A stretch of DNA of 64,000 nucleotides from assembly GCA_964615905.1 (NCBI GenBank), contig CAZTUB010000022.1:3342-67341 (forward strand). The letters run 5' to 3'. Position numbers and translations under genes: made by a program. This document shows, one piece after another, positions 45,000 through 56,853 of the stretch. Below the pieces are notes generated by a model. It saw nothing but the letters and a program-made list of their open reading frames with translations. It was not told the origin of the DNA and did not search any database. Numbering within the stretch: position 1 is the stretch's first letter; every line of letters begins with the position of its first letter. The DNA is from DATLMR01 sp964615905 (GTDB lineage: Bacteria > Acidobacteriota > Blastocatellia > UBA7656).

Positions 45000-46571
45000 A
45001 TGTCTGACGGAAACGATTACGACGTTATCATCATCGGCACGGGAGCAGGTGGCGGGACGCTCGGCTACAGGCTTGCTCCTTCAGGCAAACGAATCCTCTT
45101 TATCGAGCGCGGCGGCTATGTGCCACGCGAAAAGGACAACTGGAACTCGCGGGCGGTAAACCTCGAAGGCAAGTATCAAACTAAGGAAAGATGGCGAGAC
45201 AAGGACGGCAAGGAGTTGCATCCGCACACGAATTACTATGTCGGCGGCAACACAAAATTTTACGGCGCGGCGCTATTTCGTTTTCGCAAAGAGGACTTCG
45301 GCGAGATTCGCCACCACGGCGGCATATCGCCCGCGTGGCCCATCTCTTACGAAGAGATGGAGCCCTATTATCTCCAGGCAGAGCATCTCTACAACGTGCA
45401 CGGCGAACGCGGCGAAGACCCTACGGACCCGCCTGCGAGCGGGCCTTATCCGCATGCTGCGGTTAGTCACGAGCCGCGCATACAGCACTTGAGCGACGAC
45501 TTTGCTCGCCAGGGCTTGCGCCCCTTCCATGTGCCCGTGGGCGTTATGCTGGACGAAAATAACCCGCACGCCAGCAAGTGCATAAGGTGTAATACGTGCG
45601 ACGGTTTCCCCTGCATGGTGCAGGCGAAGGCCGACGCTCAGGTGTGCGCGGTGGACCCTGCGCGGGCATACTCAAACGTAGACTTGCTGACGAACGCGCG
45701 CGTAACTCACCTTCAAACCGGCGCGTCAGGGCGCGAGGTGACGCGAGTTCTTGTCGAGCGCGGAGGCGAGCGAGAGGCTTACTCGGCAAAGATCGTGGTC
45801 GTTTCAGCAGGGGCAATAAATTCGGCCGCGCTGTTGCTGCGGTCTGCCAACGTGCGTCACCCGCGAGGGCTTGCTAACGGCTCGGATACAGTCGGGAGGC
45901 ACTACATGGGCCACGTAAACTCTGTGCTGATGGCCATCTCAAAATGCCCTAACCCCACGGTCTTTCAAAAGACGCTTGCGGTAAATGATTTCTATTTCGG
46001 CTCGAAAGAGTGGGACTATCCGATGGGCCACATCTCTTTTGTCGGCAAGCTGGACGGCGATACTTTAAAAGCTGGCGCGCCGCCGCTTGTGCCGGGCTTC
46101 ACGCTCGACCTGATGGCCAACCATTCGCTCGACTTCTGGCTTACATCTGAGGACCTGCCCGACCCCAAAAACCGTGTAACGCTTGACCGCGAAGGAAATG
46201 TTGTCTTGCGCTACAAGCCGAATAATGAAGAGGGACATAAGCGCCTCATCAAAAAGCTCGAAGGGCTGCTACAGCAGCAGAGCAAGTGTCCTGAGCACGG
46301 GCACGAGTGCCACGTCGGGCTTTTCTCGCGCCATCTCTTTGCCGGACAGCGCATCCCACTTGCGGGGGTGGCGCACCAGAACGGCACCGTTCGATTCGGG
46401 CACGACCCGCGAACATCTGCGCTCGACGTTTATTGCAAGGCGCACGAAGTCGATAACCTTTACGTGGTAGACGCGAGCTTCTTCCCGTCGAGCGCGGCGG
46501 TCAATCCCGGCCTCACGATCATGGCGAACGCGCTGAGAGTCGGAGACCACTTGCTCGACCGGCTCGGTTAA
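45000..46571 (+). CDS. GMC-family FAD oxidoreductase
   Basis: VIIIGTGAGGGTLGYRLA is the FAD-binding start and SSAAVNPGLTIMANAL the closing FAD segment; the middle (FYGAALFRFRKEDFGEI, GPYPHAAVSHEPRIQHLSDD) is of the GMC/glucose-methanol-choline type. A Cys-rich stretch (ASKCIRCNTCDGFPC) could hold a cluster or disulfides, as in some gluconate/2-keto acid dehydrogenases. 523 aa from ATG 45000 (GGAG upstream); a longer frame from 44901 overlaps the sigma gene. Oxidises an alcohol or sugar. Part of the long plus-strand block. Confidence 0.88.
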   Translation: MSDGNDYDVIIIGTGAGGGTLGYRLAPSGKRILFIERGGYVPREKDNWNSRAVNLEGKYQTKERWRDKDGKELHPHTNYYVGGNTKFYGAALFRFRKEDFGEIRHHGGISPAWPISYEEMEPYYLQAEHLYNVHGERGEDPTDPPASGPYPHAAVSHEPRIQHLSDDFARQGLRPFHVPVGVMLDENNPHASKCIRCNTCDGFPCMVQAKADAQVCAVDPARAYSNVDLLTNARVTHLQTGASGREVTRVLVERGGEREAYSAKIVVVSAGAINSAALLLRSANVRHPRGLANGSDTVGRHYMGHVNSVLMAISKCPNPTVFQKTLAVNDFYFGSKEWDYPMGHISFVGKLDGDTLKAGAPPLVPGFTLDLMANHSLDFWLTSEDLPDPKNRVTLDREGNVVLRYKPNNEEGHKRLIKKLEGLLQQQSKCPEHGHECHVGLFSRHLFAGQRIPLAGVAHQNGTVRFGHDPRTSALDVYCKAHEVDNLYVVDASFFPSSAAVNPGLTIMANALRVGDHLLDRLG

Positions 46572-46581
46572 GAGAACAACT

Positions 46582-47715
46582 ATGAAACTTGCGAAAACAG
46601 ATTTCGGATTCCCGGTCTCGCGGATCAAGGCGGCTATGGTTATAAAATTGAGTTTCTTAGCGATCCTCTTTTTCCCGCAGGCAATCGCTGGGAATCACCC
46701 ACTCCACACGGCGGGGAGCCGTGGACTGAGCGAACCCCATCTCGTTCAGTCAACAGGCGCGGCTCCTCGCCCCTCCCTGATCATTGGGGCTCTGGATGCT
46801 GTCGGGGTAACTGTGCAGGACGCAGACGCAGCAATTGAATTCTTCTCGAAGGTGCTCTCGTTTGAAAAAGTCTCTGACGTAGAGCTGGCAGGAGATGAGT
46901 ATGACCGGCTTCAAGGGGTATTCGGGGTAAGGATGCGAGTCGTACGTATGAAACTGGGTGATGAGTTCATAAAGTTGACCGAATACCTTGCGCCGCGCGG
47001 CCGCCCGATTCCTGCGGACTCGCGAAGCAATGACGGCTGGTTTCAACACATCGCGATCATCACAAACGATATGGATCGCGCTTACGAGTGGCTGCGCAAG
47101 AATAGAGTTCAGCACGCTTCGCAGGGGCCGCAGACGTTACCCGATTGGAACAAGAACGCGGGTGGCATAAAAGCTTTTTACTTTAAAGACCCCGAAGGGC
47201 ACGTTCTTGAAATCCTCCAGTTCCCCAGAGGCAAAGGTAACGCGAAATGGCACAGGCCATCCGACAGGCTATTTTTGGGAATAGACCACACCGCGATTGT
47301 CGTCGGCGACACTGAAGCGAGCTTGAATCTTTACCGCGACACGCTTGGAATGAAGGTGACAGGCGAGAGCGAAAATTACGGCATTGAGCAAGAGCGTTTG
47401 AATAACGTTTTTGGCGCGCGGCTGCGGATCACGGCCTTGAGCGCCCCAGCAGGGCCCGGAATCGAGCTGCTCGAATACATCGCGCCGCGAGACGGCCGCC
47501 CTTATCCGCAAGACGCGCGGACAAACGATCTTTACAACTGGCAGACACGGCTGCTCGTTGCGAACGCCGCCCAGGCTGCGAAGGTACTGGGCGAGCGAAG
47601 ATACAGGTTTGTGTCGTCGGGCGTGGTGGCGGTCCCTGCGTCAGAGATGGAGATTAAAAAGAGCTTTCTTGTTCGCGACCCGGACGGACATGTATTACAG
47701 TTGATCGAAAAATAA
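46582..47715 (+). CDS. Exported tandem VOC (glyoxalase-like) protein
   Basis: N-terminal hydrophobic segment (VIKLSFLAILFFPQAIAG), then two VOC domains: LDAVGVTVQDADAAIEFFSK with HVLEILQF, and LGIDHTAIVVGDTEASLNLY with HVLQLIEK. Each retains the His/Glu metal-ligand pattern of dioxygenase and glyoxalase enzymes. 377 aa. Ten bases after the GMC gene. Substrate unknown. Confidence 0.8.
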   Translation: MKLAKTDFGFPVSRIKAAMVIKLSFLAILFFPQAIAGNHPLHTAGSRGLSEPHLVQSTGAAPRPSLIIGALDAVGVTVQDADAAIEFFSKVLSFEKVSDVELAGDEYDRLQGVFGVRMRVVRMKLGDEFIKLTEYLAPRGRPIPADSRSNDGWFQHIAIITNDMDRAYEWLRKNRVQHASQGPQTLPDWNKNAGGIKAFYFKDPEGHVLEILQFPRGKGNAKWHRPSDRLFLGIDHTAIVVGDTEASLNLYRDTLGMKVTGESENYGIEQERLNNVFGARLRITALSAPAGPGIELLEYIAPRDGRPYPQDARTNDLYNWQTRLLVANAAQAAKVLGERRYRFVSSGVVAVPASEMEIKKSFLVRDPDGHVLQLIEK

Positions 47716-47728
47716 GGGGGAGCGAAAA

Positions 47729-48298
47729 ATGAGTTCTACACGACCGCTTTTTATTCCGGTGATTCTAGGGACAGCGCGTAAGGGCCGCGCCAGCGAGCAC
47801 GTGGCAAAATTTGTACTCGCGGAGGTCGCCAAACGGGCAGGAGTCGAGACGGAGCTTATCGACATAAGAGAACTGCGGTTCCCTGACGACGATGCGGGCG
47901 AAGCGATCAAAGACCCGAACTTTTCTGCGACCGTCGAACGCGCGGACGCGCTGATAATTGTCGCGCCCGAATACAACCACGGTTACCCGGGGCTGCTCAA
48001 ACACGCGCTGGATACGAACTTGAAAGAGTACATCCATAAAGCGGTCGGCATCTGCGGCGTGTCGGCGGGGTCGTTTGGCGGTACACGCGTCATAGAGAAC
48101 CTTCTGCCCGTCATGCGCGAGCTTGGGCTCGTGACTATCTTCTGGGATGGCAACTTCGGCCAGGTCCAGAAGATTTTTGATGACCAGGGAAACCTCCTCG
48201 ATCAAGCATACATAAAGCGGACCGACAAATTTCTTAAAGAGTTAATCTGGATGGCTCGCGTCTTACGCTACGGTCGCGAGCATATTGCCCCGGAGTAA
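47729..48298 (+). CDS. NAD(P)H-dependent FMN reductase
   Basis: FIPVILGTARKGRASEHVAK binds the FMN phosphate and ALIIVAPEYNHGYPGLLKHA (20 residues) is the classic flavin site of the FMN_red family. 189 aa, no membrane part. GGGGGAG upstream. Could supply reduced flavin or detoxify quinones near the GMC enzyme. Confidence 0.9.
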   Translation: MSSTRPLFIPVILGTARKGRASEHVAKFVLAEVAKRAGVETELIDIRELRFPDDDAGEAIKDPNFSATVERADALIIVAPEYNHGYPGLLKHALDTNLKEYIHKAVGICGVSAGSFGGTRVIENLLPVMRELGLVTIFWDGNFGQVQKIFDDQGNLLDQAYIKRTDKFLKELIWMARVLRYGREHIAPE

Positions 48299-48313
48299 GG
48301 AAAGGAACCGATT

Positions 48314-50965
<2,652 letters not shown>

Positions 50966-51009
50966 CATAAAAGAGTTTTCCCGGCGGGACAGCAAGGAGA
51001 ATAAGGATT

Positions 51010-52113
51010 ATGAAAGCTGTAGCGGTATTTCCCGGTCAACCCAACACAGTACATATTGCCGAGCTGCCCAGGCCGTCGATAAACGACATCCCCGGCGGGC
51101 GCGGTGTTGTGGTCAAGGTTCTGCGGGTCGGAGTAGACGGAACTGATAAAGAGATCAACGCCGCAGATTACGGCGCTGCGCCCGAAGGGTACGATTTCCT
51201 CGTGCTCGGTCACGAAAGCTTTGGCCAGGTCGAATCGGTCGGACCAAACGTGACCGAGGTAAAACCCGGCGAATATGTTGTGGCCACTGTGCGGCGGCCG
51301 GGCTCAAGCATATACGACCTGATCGGCACGAATGATATGACTACCGATGATATATACTTCGAGCGAGGCATTAACCTGCGACACGGTTATTTGACGGAGT
51401 ATTACGTCGATGACGTTGAATATATCGTCAAGGTTCCGCAGGGCCTTAAACAGATTGGTGTTCTGCTCGAACCGATGACGGTTGTTGAGAAGGGCATCCA
51501 CCAGGCATACGAGATACAACGACGGCTCAAAGTCTGGCGGCCACGGCGAGCGGCGGTGATGGGTGCAGGAACTATAGGCCTGCTCGCAACTCTCGCGCTG
51601 AGATTGCGAGGGCTCGATGTTACTACGTTTGGCCGAACGCGCAAGCCCTATCTCAACTCTGACCTTCTGGAAGCCCTCGGGGCCAGATACGAATCGACCG
51701 CGGAGCTGGGTGTAATTGAAGGCTCGGAGAAGTATGGCCCGTTCGACCTGATATTCGAAGCCACTGGCTATTCGCCTGTTGTGTTTGACAGCCTTCAGGC
51801 TCTAGGCAAAAACGGCGTGCTTGTGCTATCGAGCGTGACGGGCGGCGACCGCAAAATCGAAGTGCCCGCAGACAAGATCAACCTTGAATTCGTGCTCGGA
51901 AACAAGGTTATGGTCGGGACGGTCAACGCGAACCGCGAATATTTTGAGATGGGTGTGCGCGACATGGCGCAGGCCGAAGCCGAATACCGGGGCTGGCTAG
52001 AAAGACTTCTGACGCACCCTGTCCGGGGGCTTGAGAATTACCGCGAGTTGTTCGACAAGCTGACCAATGCGAAAGGGGCGATAAAAGTCTTTTGCGAAGT
52101 CGCCGATCTTTAA
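51010..52113 (+). CDS. Zinc-dependent glucose 1-dehydrogenase
   Basis: MDR-family dehydrogenase: FLVLGHESFGQVESVGPNV holds a zinc ligand, and RAAVMGAGTIGLLATLALRL the Rossmann loop. RPGSSIYDLIGTND and FERGINLRHGYLTEYYVDD are typical of glucose 1-dehydrogenases of the archaeal/thermoacidophile kind that make gluconolactone. 367 aa. Between a GH63 glucosidase and a debranching enzyme; the lactonase at 35806 would open the product. Confidence 0.88.
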   Translation: MKAVAVFPGQPNTVHIAELPRPSINDIPGGRGVVVKVLRVGVDGTDKEINAADYGAAPEGYDFLVLGHESFGQVESVGPNVTEVKPGEYVVATVRRPGSSIYDLIGTNDMTTDDIYFERGINLRHGYLTEYYVDDVEYIVKVPQGLKQIGVLLEPMTVVEKGIHQAYEIQRRLKVWRPRRAAVMGAGTIGLLATLALRLRGLDVTTFGRTRKPYLNSDLLEALGARYESTAELGVIEGSEKYGPFDLIFEATGYSPVVFDSLQALGKNGVLVLSSVTGGDRKIEVPADKINLEFVLGNKVMVGTVNANREYFEMGVRDMAQAEAEYRGWLERLLTHPVRGLENYRELFDKLTNAKGAIKVFCEVADL

Positions 52114-52147
52114 CCTGCTCAGAGCGTCTAAGACGGAGCGAAAAGCC

Positions 52148-54166
52148 ATGATTCGATTCGATCAGGAATTGTGCAGGGATGTGAAAGCGGCCTCCGAGCG
52201 CGAATGGCTTGAAACAAACGGGCTCGGCGGGTTTGCGTCGTCAACTATAACGGGGCTGAACACGCGACGCTATCACGGGCTGCTCGTTGCCGCCACAAAC
52301 CCGCCTGTTGGACGAACGGCGCTGCTCGCGAAGCTTGAAGAGACGCTCGTGATCGAAGGCCGACGCTACGATCTTTCAGCCAACCGGTACGAGGGAGCGA
52401 TTCATCCGCAGGGGTATCAATACCTCAAAGAGTTTCGACTCGATCCCTTCCCCGTCTTCTCATACGAAATCGACGGAATTGAGATCGAAAAGTCGGTCTT
52501 CATGATTTATGGCGAGAACAGCACGGGCGTTCAATATAAAGCTCGATGCGCGGGTGAGCGTAGATGTTTTCTTGAAGTGCGGCCCTTGATCGCATTTCGC
52601 GATTATCACGGCACAACGCACGAAAACGCTGTGCTCAACCCTTCCGTCATGATCGAACGCGGCCTTGCGAGTGTCGCCCCTTATGAAGGACTGCCCACCC
52701 TCTATCTCGCTCACGACGCGGGGGAAGTTGATCCACAGGGTTACTGGTATCGCAATTTCGAATACGAACAGGAGCGCGAGCGGGGACTCGATTTCAAAGA
52801 AGACCTCTTCTCTCCCCTCGCTTTGAAGTTCGATCTGAGATTTGATTCAAAGACCGCCGCGCAAGCTTCAATCATAGCTTCGATTGAGCGACGCGAGGCG
52901 AGCGATGCGGAGCGCGTCAGGCGAGATGAGATCGAGCGACGAAAGGCTATAGCGGCGTCCGCTCCAAACGAAGACAGTCTTGTTCAGGCGCTGGTCACGG
53001 CAGCCGATCAATATCTGGTGGCGCGCGGTACCTATAACACGATCATCGCCGGCTATCACTGGTTCGGCGATTGGGGCAGGGACACGATGATTGCGCTGCC
53101 CGGTCTTACGCTCGTCACCGGTCGCCGAGAGATCGCAAAGAGCATCCTGCTCGAATTCGCTCGGCACATCGACAGGGGGATGTTGCCCAACCGGTTTCCC
53201 GACGCGGGTGAGAAGCCCGAATACAACACGGTTGACGCAACGCTCTGGTATTTTGAAGCCGTTCGCGCCCTGCTCGACTACACGAACGATTACGAATTCG
53301 TGAAAGAGAATCTGTACGCGGTGCTGGTTGACATCATCGATTGGCACACGCGAGGCACGCGGTTCGGCATTCGCGTCGATGCGGACGGCCTGCTCGCTTC
53401 GGGCGAAGAAGGCGCGCAGTTGACCTGGATGGATGCAAAGGTCAGCGATTATGTGGTGACGCCTCGGCGGGGCAAGCCTGTTGAGATTCAGGCGCTGTGG
53501 TATAACGCGCTGCGGGTCATCGGAGAGCTTGCGCGCGAGTTCGGTGATGCGCCAAACCAGAAGCGCTACGGCGAAATGGCCGCCCAGGCGAAGCGTGGTT
53601 TTAATGCTCAATTCTGGAATGAAGAAGCGATGTGTCTATACGACGTTGTCGAGGGTGAGAAGCGCGATGCGTCGATCAGGCCAAATCAAATATTTGCTGT
53701 GAGTCTTCCCTACACCATGCTGTCGCGCGAAAAAGCAAAGCGCGTCGTAGCCGTAGTCGAGCGAGAGTTGCTCACGCCTTTTGGACTTAGGAGCCTTGCG
53801 CCGACAGACCCGCAATACATCGGCCGCTACGAAGGCGACGGCTGGGAACGCGATATTGCTTATCATCAGGGAACTGTGTGGGCGTGGTTGATGGGGCCGT
53901 TTATCACCGCTTACGTCAAAGTCAACGGGGAGAACGTCGGCCGCTCAAACCGAGCGCGAGCACGCGCAACAGAATGGCTCGCGGGTTTTCAAGATCATTT
54001 GAGTGACGCAGGGTTAGGCCATATCTCGGAGATATTCGACGCCGATAGTCCGCACAGGCCACGCGGTTGTATAGCGCAGGCATGGAGCGTGGCAGAATTG
54101 CTTCGCGCCTCGGTAGAGGACGTCTTCTGCATAAAGCCATCCAGATTCCTGTCTAGGCCTGCCTAG
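52148..54166 (+). CDS. Amylo-alpha-1,6-glucosidase / glycogen debranching enzyme (GH133)
   Basis: N-terminal GDE_N domain (EWLETNGLGGFASSTITG, NTRRYHGLLVAATNPP) and C-terminal (alpha/alpha)6 barrel with GYHWFGDWGRDTMIALPGL and EYNTVDATLWYFEAVRALL, and GTVWAWLMGPFITAY. The Asp in GDWGRD is a conserved catalytic-region acid. 672 aa, normal. Cytoplasmic glycogen or maltodextrin breakdown, consistent with the CBM48 protease and GH63 in the same block. Confidence 0.92.
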   Translation: MIRFDQELCRDVKAASEREWLETNGLGGFASSTITGLNTRRYHGLLVAATNPPVGRTALLAKLEETLVIEGRRYDLSANRYEGAIHPQGYQYLKEFRLDPFPVFSYEIDGIEIEKSVFMIYGENSTGVQYKARCAGERRCFLEVRPLIAFRDYHGTTHENAVLNPSVMIERGLASVAPYEGLPTLYLAHDAGEVDPQGYWYRNFEYEQERERGLDFKEDLFSPLALKFDLRFDSKTAAQASIIASIERREASDAERVRRDEIERRKAIAASAPNEDSLVQALVTAADQYLVARGTYNTIIAGYHWFGDWGRDTMIALPGLTLVTGRREIAKSILLEFARHIDRGMLPNRFPDAGEKPEYNTVDATLWYFEAVRALLDYTNDYEFVKENLYAVLVDIIDWHTRGTRFGIRVDADGLLASGEEGAQLTWMDAKVSDYVVTPRRGKPVEIQALWYNALRVIGELAREFGDAPNQKRYGEMAAQAKRGFNAQFWNEEAMCLYDVVEGEKRDASIRPNQIFAVSLPYTMLSREKAKRVVAVVERELLTPFGLRSLAPTDPQYIGRYEGDGWERDIAYHQGTVWAWLMGPFITAYVKVNGENVGRSNRARARATEWLAGFQDHLSDAGLGHISEIFDADSPHRPRGCIAQAWSVAELLRASVEDVFCIKPSRFLSRPA

Positions 54167-54289
54167 TGTCGAATAATTCATCCTGCCAACGATTCCGGGG
54201 AATATTCTTCAAGACTTCAGGAATTGTACTAGTGAGAGGCACGATAAAATGGGCTACTCTCATACCAAACCTGTTAAGGAGATATTCAG

Positions 54290-54787
54290 ATGCAAAGGCG
54301 CACAATTATAGCCTTATTTGTTCTGGTGGTGGCTGGAGTCGCATGGTACCTGTTTCGTCCGGAGCAACTGCTGATCAATAAGAGGGTGAGTGAAAATCTT
54401 CCGGCCACCGCAAACGCAGAAGCAAATTCGACCGGAGCCGATAGAGTCCTGCTCGAAGGACAATTCCATGATGTTTCTCATAAAGGCAGCGGGCAAGCGA
54501 CCGTTCACCACCTGGCGGATGGAAAGCGATTGTTGCGATTCACCGATTTCGAGACATCGAATGGTCCGGATGTTCGCGTCTACCTTGTCGCCGCACAGGA
54601 TGCTGCCGACAGTGAAACCGTCAAACAAAGAGGCTTTATCGAGCTGGGCCCGCTAAAGGGGAACATCGGCGATCAGAACTACGATCTTCCTGAAGAGGTC
54701 GATTTAAACAAGTACAGGGCAGTCACTATCTGGTGTCGGCGCTTCGGGGTCAATTTCGCCACCGCGCCGCTTATGCCTCGTTCCTAG
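54290..54787 (+). CDS. Membrane-anchored DM13-domain protein
   Basis: One N-terminal hydrophobic segment (TIIALFVLVVAGVAWYLF) then a DM13 domain: LLEGQFHDVSHKGSGQATVH, LRFTDFETSNGPDVRVYLVA, and KYRAVTIWCRRFGVNFATAP with the conserved Cys. DM13 domains are thought to take part in redox/electron transfer outside the cell. AAGGAGATATTCAG before the ATG. 165 aa. Own transcription unit likely, 124 bases after the debranching gene. Confidence 0.82.
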   Translation: MQRRTIIALFVLVVAGVAWYLFRPEQLLINKRVSENLPATANAEANSTGADRVLLEGQFHDVSHKGSGQATVHHLADGKRLLRFTDFETSNGPDVRVYLVAAQDAADSETVKQRGFIELGPLKGNIGDQNYDLPEEVDLNKYRAVTIWCRRFGVNFATAPLMPRS

Positions 54788-54913
54788 CCTGAAGGCGCAT
54801 GGGCACTCTTGCAATCAGTCCTTTTACCAGGACACGGGCTGGATGGCAGATGAAATATCTACTCCAGCTCTTCCCCTCTCTAGCCTCGGTATATCAAGCA
54901 TAGGGAATGGCGT

Positions 54914-55789
54914 ATGAACGTGATCAATTTTGAACAGAGCCGTTGCAGGAAGATTCAGACCCTTTTGGATTCATACTTGAAGAAGGAGCTCCCGGTCGAG
55001 ACAACACGCAATCTGCTGAGTCACATTGAGAAATGCTCGAACTGTCTGCAAGCTCTCGAACTTCGGCGGCGGGCGAAAGACCGTCTGAGGGCTGCGGTCC
55101 TTAGAGAGCAGGTCCCTATAAACTTGCAAGAGAAGATCAGAGACACCATCCGCAATGATTCTTCATCACGGTGGACACAATGGCTGCTTGTTGCGGCGGC
55201 GACTATAGCTCTGACGGCAGCAGGCACGGCGGCGCTGCAATTATGGAAAGGTTACTCGCCAGCAAGCTCTGAGTTAATGGCTTATCGAAATGATCCCGAC
55301 ACGCAGATCTTGAAGATCGGCTTTGATAATCACATGCATTGCGCTGTCGATAAGGGGTTCGCCAAGCGCCGGTTCGCTGAAGAGGAGATGTATGCGCAGC
55401 TTGGCCCGGATTTCGGTAATCTGGTAGCGATGGTTAAAGCTAGGCCGACCGACGCTTTTGAGCTGATAGTTGCCCATCGATGCAGGTTTCAAGGGCGTGA
55501 ATTTGATCATCTGATACTGAAGGGTCAACAAACAGCCATTTCACTTGTCCTTACGAAAAATGACGGCCAATCTTTCTCCAGGCGAGGGGCTGCGGAAGCC
55601 TCGCAATCATCCGCTGTTGCTCTTTATGAAGCGAGCTTTAGAAATATTGAAGTAACCGGCTTTGAGACGGGTGATTATCTCGCTTTCGTAGTTTCAGACC
55701 TTGGCCGAGAGAGTAACCGTCAATTTGCTTCTACAATGGCTCACATCCTATGCGACTTTATTATTGAGTCAGAAAGAATAACGGGTTGA
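54914..55789 (+). CDS. Zinc-finger (zf-HC2) anti-sigma-like membrane protein
   Basis: LLSHIEKCSNCLQALELRRR has the H-x3-C-x2-C zinc motif of anti-sigma factors, and TQWLLVAAATIALTAAGTAA a single membrane helix; the outer domain of about 170 residues is of unknown fold. 291 aa. No sigma gene is adjacent; the ECF factor at 44314 is the only one in the window and would be a candidate partner. Confidence 0.75.
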   Translation: MNVINFEQSRCRKIQTLLDSYLKKELPVETTRNLLSHIEKCSNCLQALELRRRAKDRLRAAVLREQVPINLQEKIRDTIRNDSSSRWTQWLLVAAATIALTAAGTAALQLWKGYSPASSELMAYRNDPDTQILKIGFDNHMHCAVDKGFAKRRFAEEEMYAQLGPDFGNLVAMVKARPTDAFELIVAHRCRFQGREFDHLILKGQQTAISLVLTKNDGQSFSRRGAAEASQSSAVALYEASFRNIEVTGFETGDYLAFVVSDLGRESNRQFASTMAHILCDFIIESERITG

Positions 55790-55910
55790 CCAGGCGACTT
55801 ATAAGCTTTGCTGGCTAAGATTCTTTAAATTTCGGCAATATTTAGAGTTGATTATGGAATTTTGCTACCCAGCTCAAATTAAAACTGCCCCCCCTCCCCT
55901 TGAATAATTC

Positions 55911-55939
55911 TTGATAATAAAAACTACCTGTGATATAAG
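55911..55939 (+). promoter_or_regulatory. Sigma-70-type promoter of the AAA+/RHH module
   Basis: TTGATA (55911-55916), 17-base spacer, TATAAG (55934-55939), 48 bases before the start of the AAA+ gene. Both boxes are close to consensus. 55790-55910 shows no gene; it contains a C-rich run at 55887-55900. Confidence 0.6.
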
Positions 55940-55986
55940 CAGCCTCTACCCAGGCCCCCGAACCCTTAAATATGAGGAGGCTCGCT

Positions 55987-56853
55987 GTGAAAGCGTACAA
56001 GTTCTTTGGTTTACGTGAGAACTGCTTTGCGCCCAGCCCGAACCCACGATATCTCCATCTAACAGACCAGACAAACGCTTGCTTGTTTAAATGCAAGTTT
56101 GTTATTGAAGAGCGCCAGGGGTTGAGTGCCATAATCGGCAAAATCGGGTATGGTAAAACATCGGTTTTGCGTGAGATAGTCAACAGCTACATCGACGATC
56201 CCACTTACAGGATCGCCATGGTTCCAAACGGCAGCTTCCCTTCTGAAATGCAGCTGGCCAAGACGATATCGGGCGAGCTTGGCCTCGCGGCCCGCCGCTC
56301 GCTCGTTGCACAGATCACAGAAATTCGAGATTACGCGCTCTCAATTTATGCTGAAGGCGGCAATATCGTTTTGATCATCGATGAGGCTCAAAATTTGAAA
56401 GGAGCCCAGTTCGACTTTCTCCGCGAATTGCTTAATTTCGAGACGAATGAGAGCAAGACTATTCAGATCATCATCGCAGGTCAGCCGGAGATTGAGAATA
56501 AATTGGCTACCAAGCCCGCGCTCGTTTCTCGCATTATCCTCACAAACTATTTAGATACTTTCACTTACGAGGATATGTGCGGCGCACTCGATCACCGCGT
56601 CCGGGTGGCGGGCGGACTCGATGCTCGTGGAATATTTGAAGAGTCAGCATTAAAAGCGCTTTACCTGGCCTCGCGAGGCGTTCCGCGCGAGATTATAAAG
56701 CTAGCGAATGCGGCGCTTCTTCTCGGAGCGGTAAATCATATCCAGCCACTTAACGACGAGTTAATCAAGCTCGCAGCAGACAATATTCTTTCTTCGGAGC
56801 ATAAAGATGAGCAGCAAGAAACCGCTGAACTTCGCGCAGGCGCTGCGAGCTAG
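55987..56853 (+). CDS. ExeA/TnsC-like AAA+ ATPase
   Basis: Start GTG at 55987 follows AGGAGG by six bases; an ATG at 55972 covers the ribosome site itself and is less likely. YKFFGLRENCFAPSPNPRYL is the typical opening of ExeA-type ATPases, SAIIGKIGYGKTSVLREIV the Walker A region, GNIVLIIDEAQNLKGAQFDF Walker B with sensor residues downstream (IIIAGQPEIENKLATKPALV). About 288 aa, no membrane segment, so it is closer to transposition/partition ATPases (TnsC-like) than to the secretion ExeA. The next gene starts inside its last 47 bases, so the two are tightly coupled. Confidence 0.85.
   Translation: MKAYKFFGLRENCFAPSPNPRYLHLTDQTNACLFKCKFVIEERQGLSAIIGKIGYGKTSVLREIVNSYIDDPTYRIAMVPNGSFPSEMQLAKTISGELGLAARRSLVAQITEIRDYALSIYAEGGNIVLIIDEAQNLKGAQFDFLRELLNFETNESKTIQIIIAGQPEIENKLATKPALVSRIILTNYLDTFTYEDMCGALDHRVRVAGGLDARGIFEESALKALYLASRGVPREIIKLANAALLLGAVNHIQPLNDELIKLAADNILSSEHKDEQQETAELRAGAAS

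Noticed and set aside
55972..55986. ATG at 55972 as start of the AAA+ gene
   Set aside because: The bases after it form the AGGAGG ribosome site of the GTG at 55987, so the GTG is preferred.
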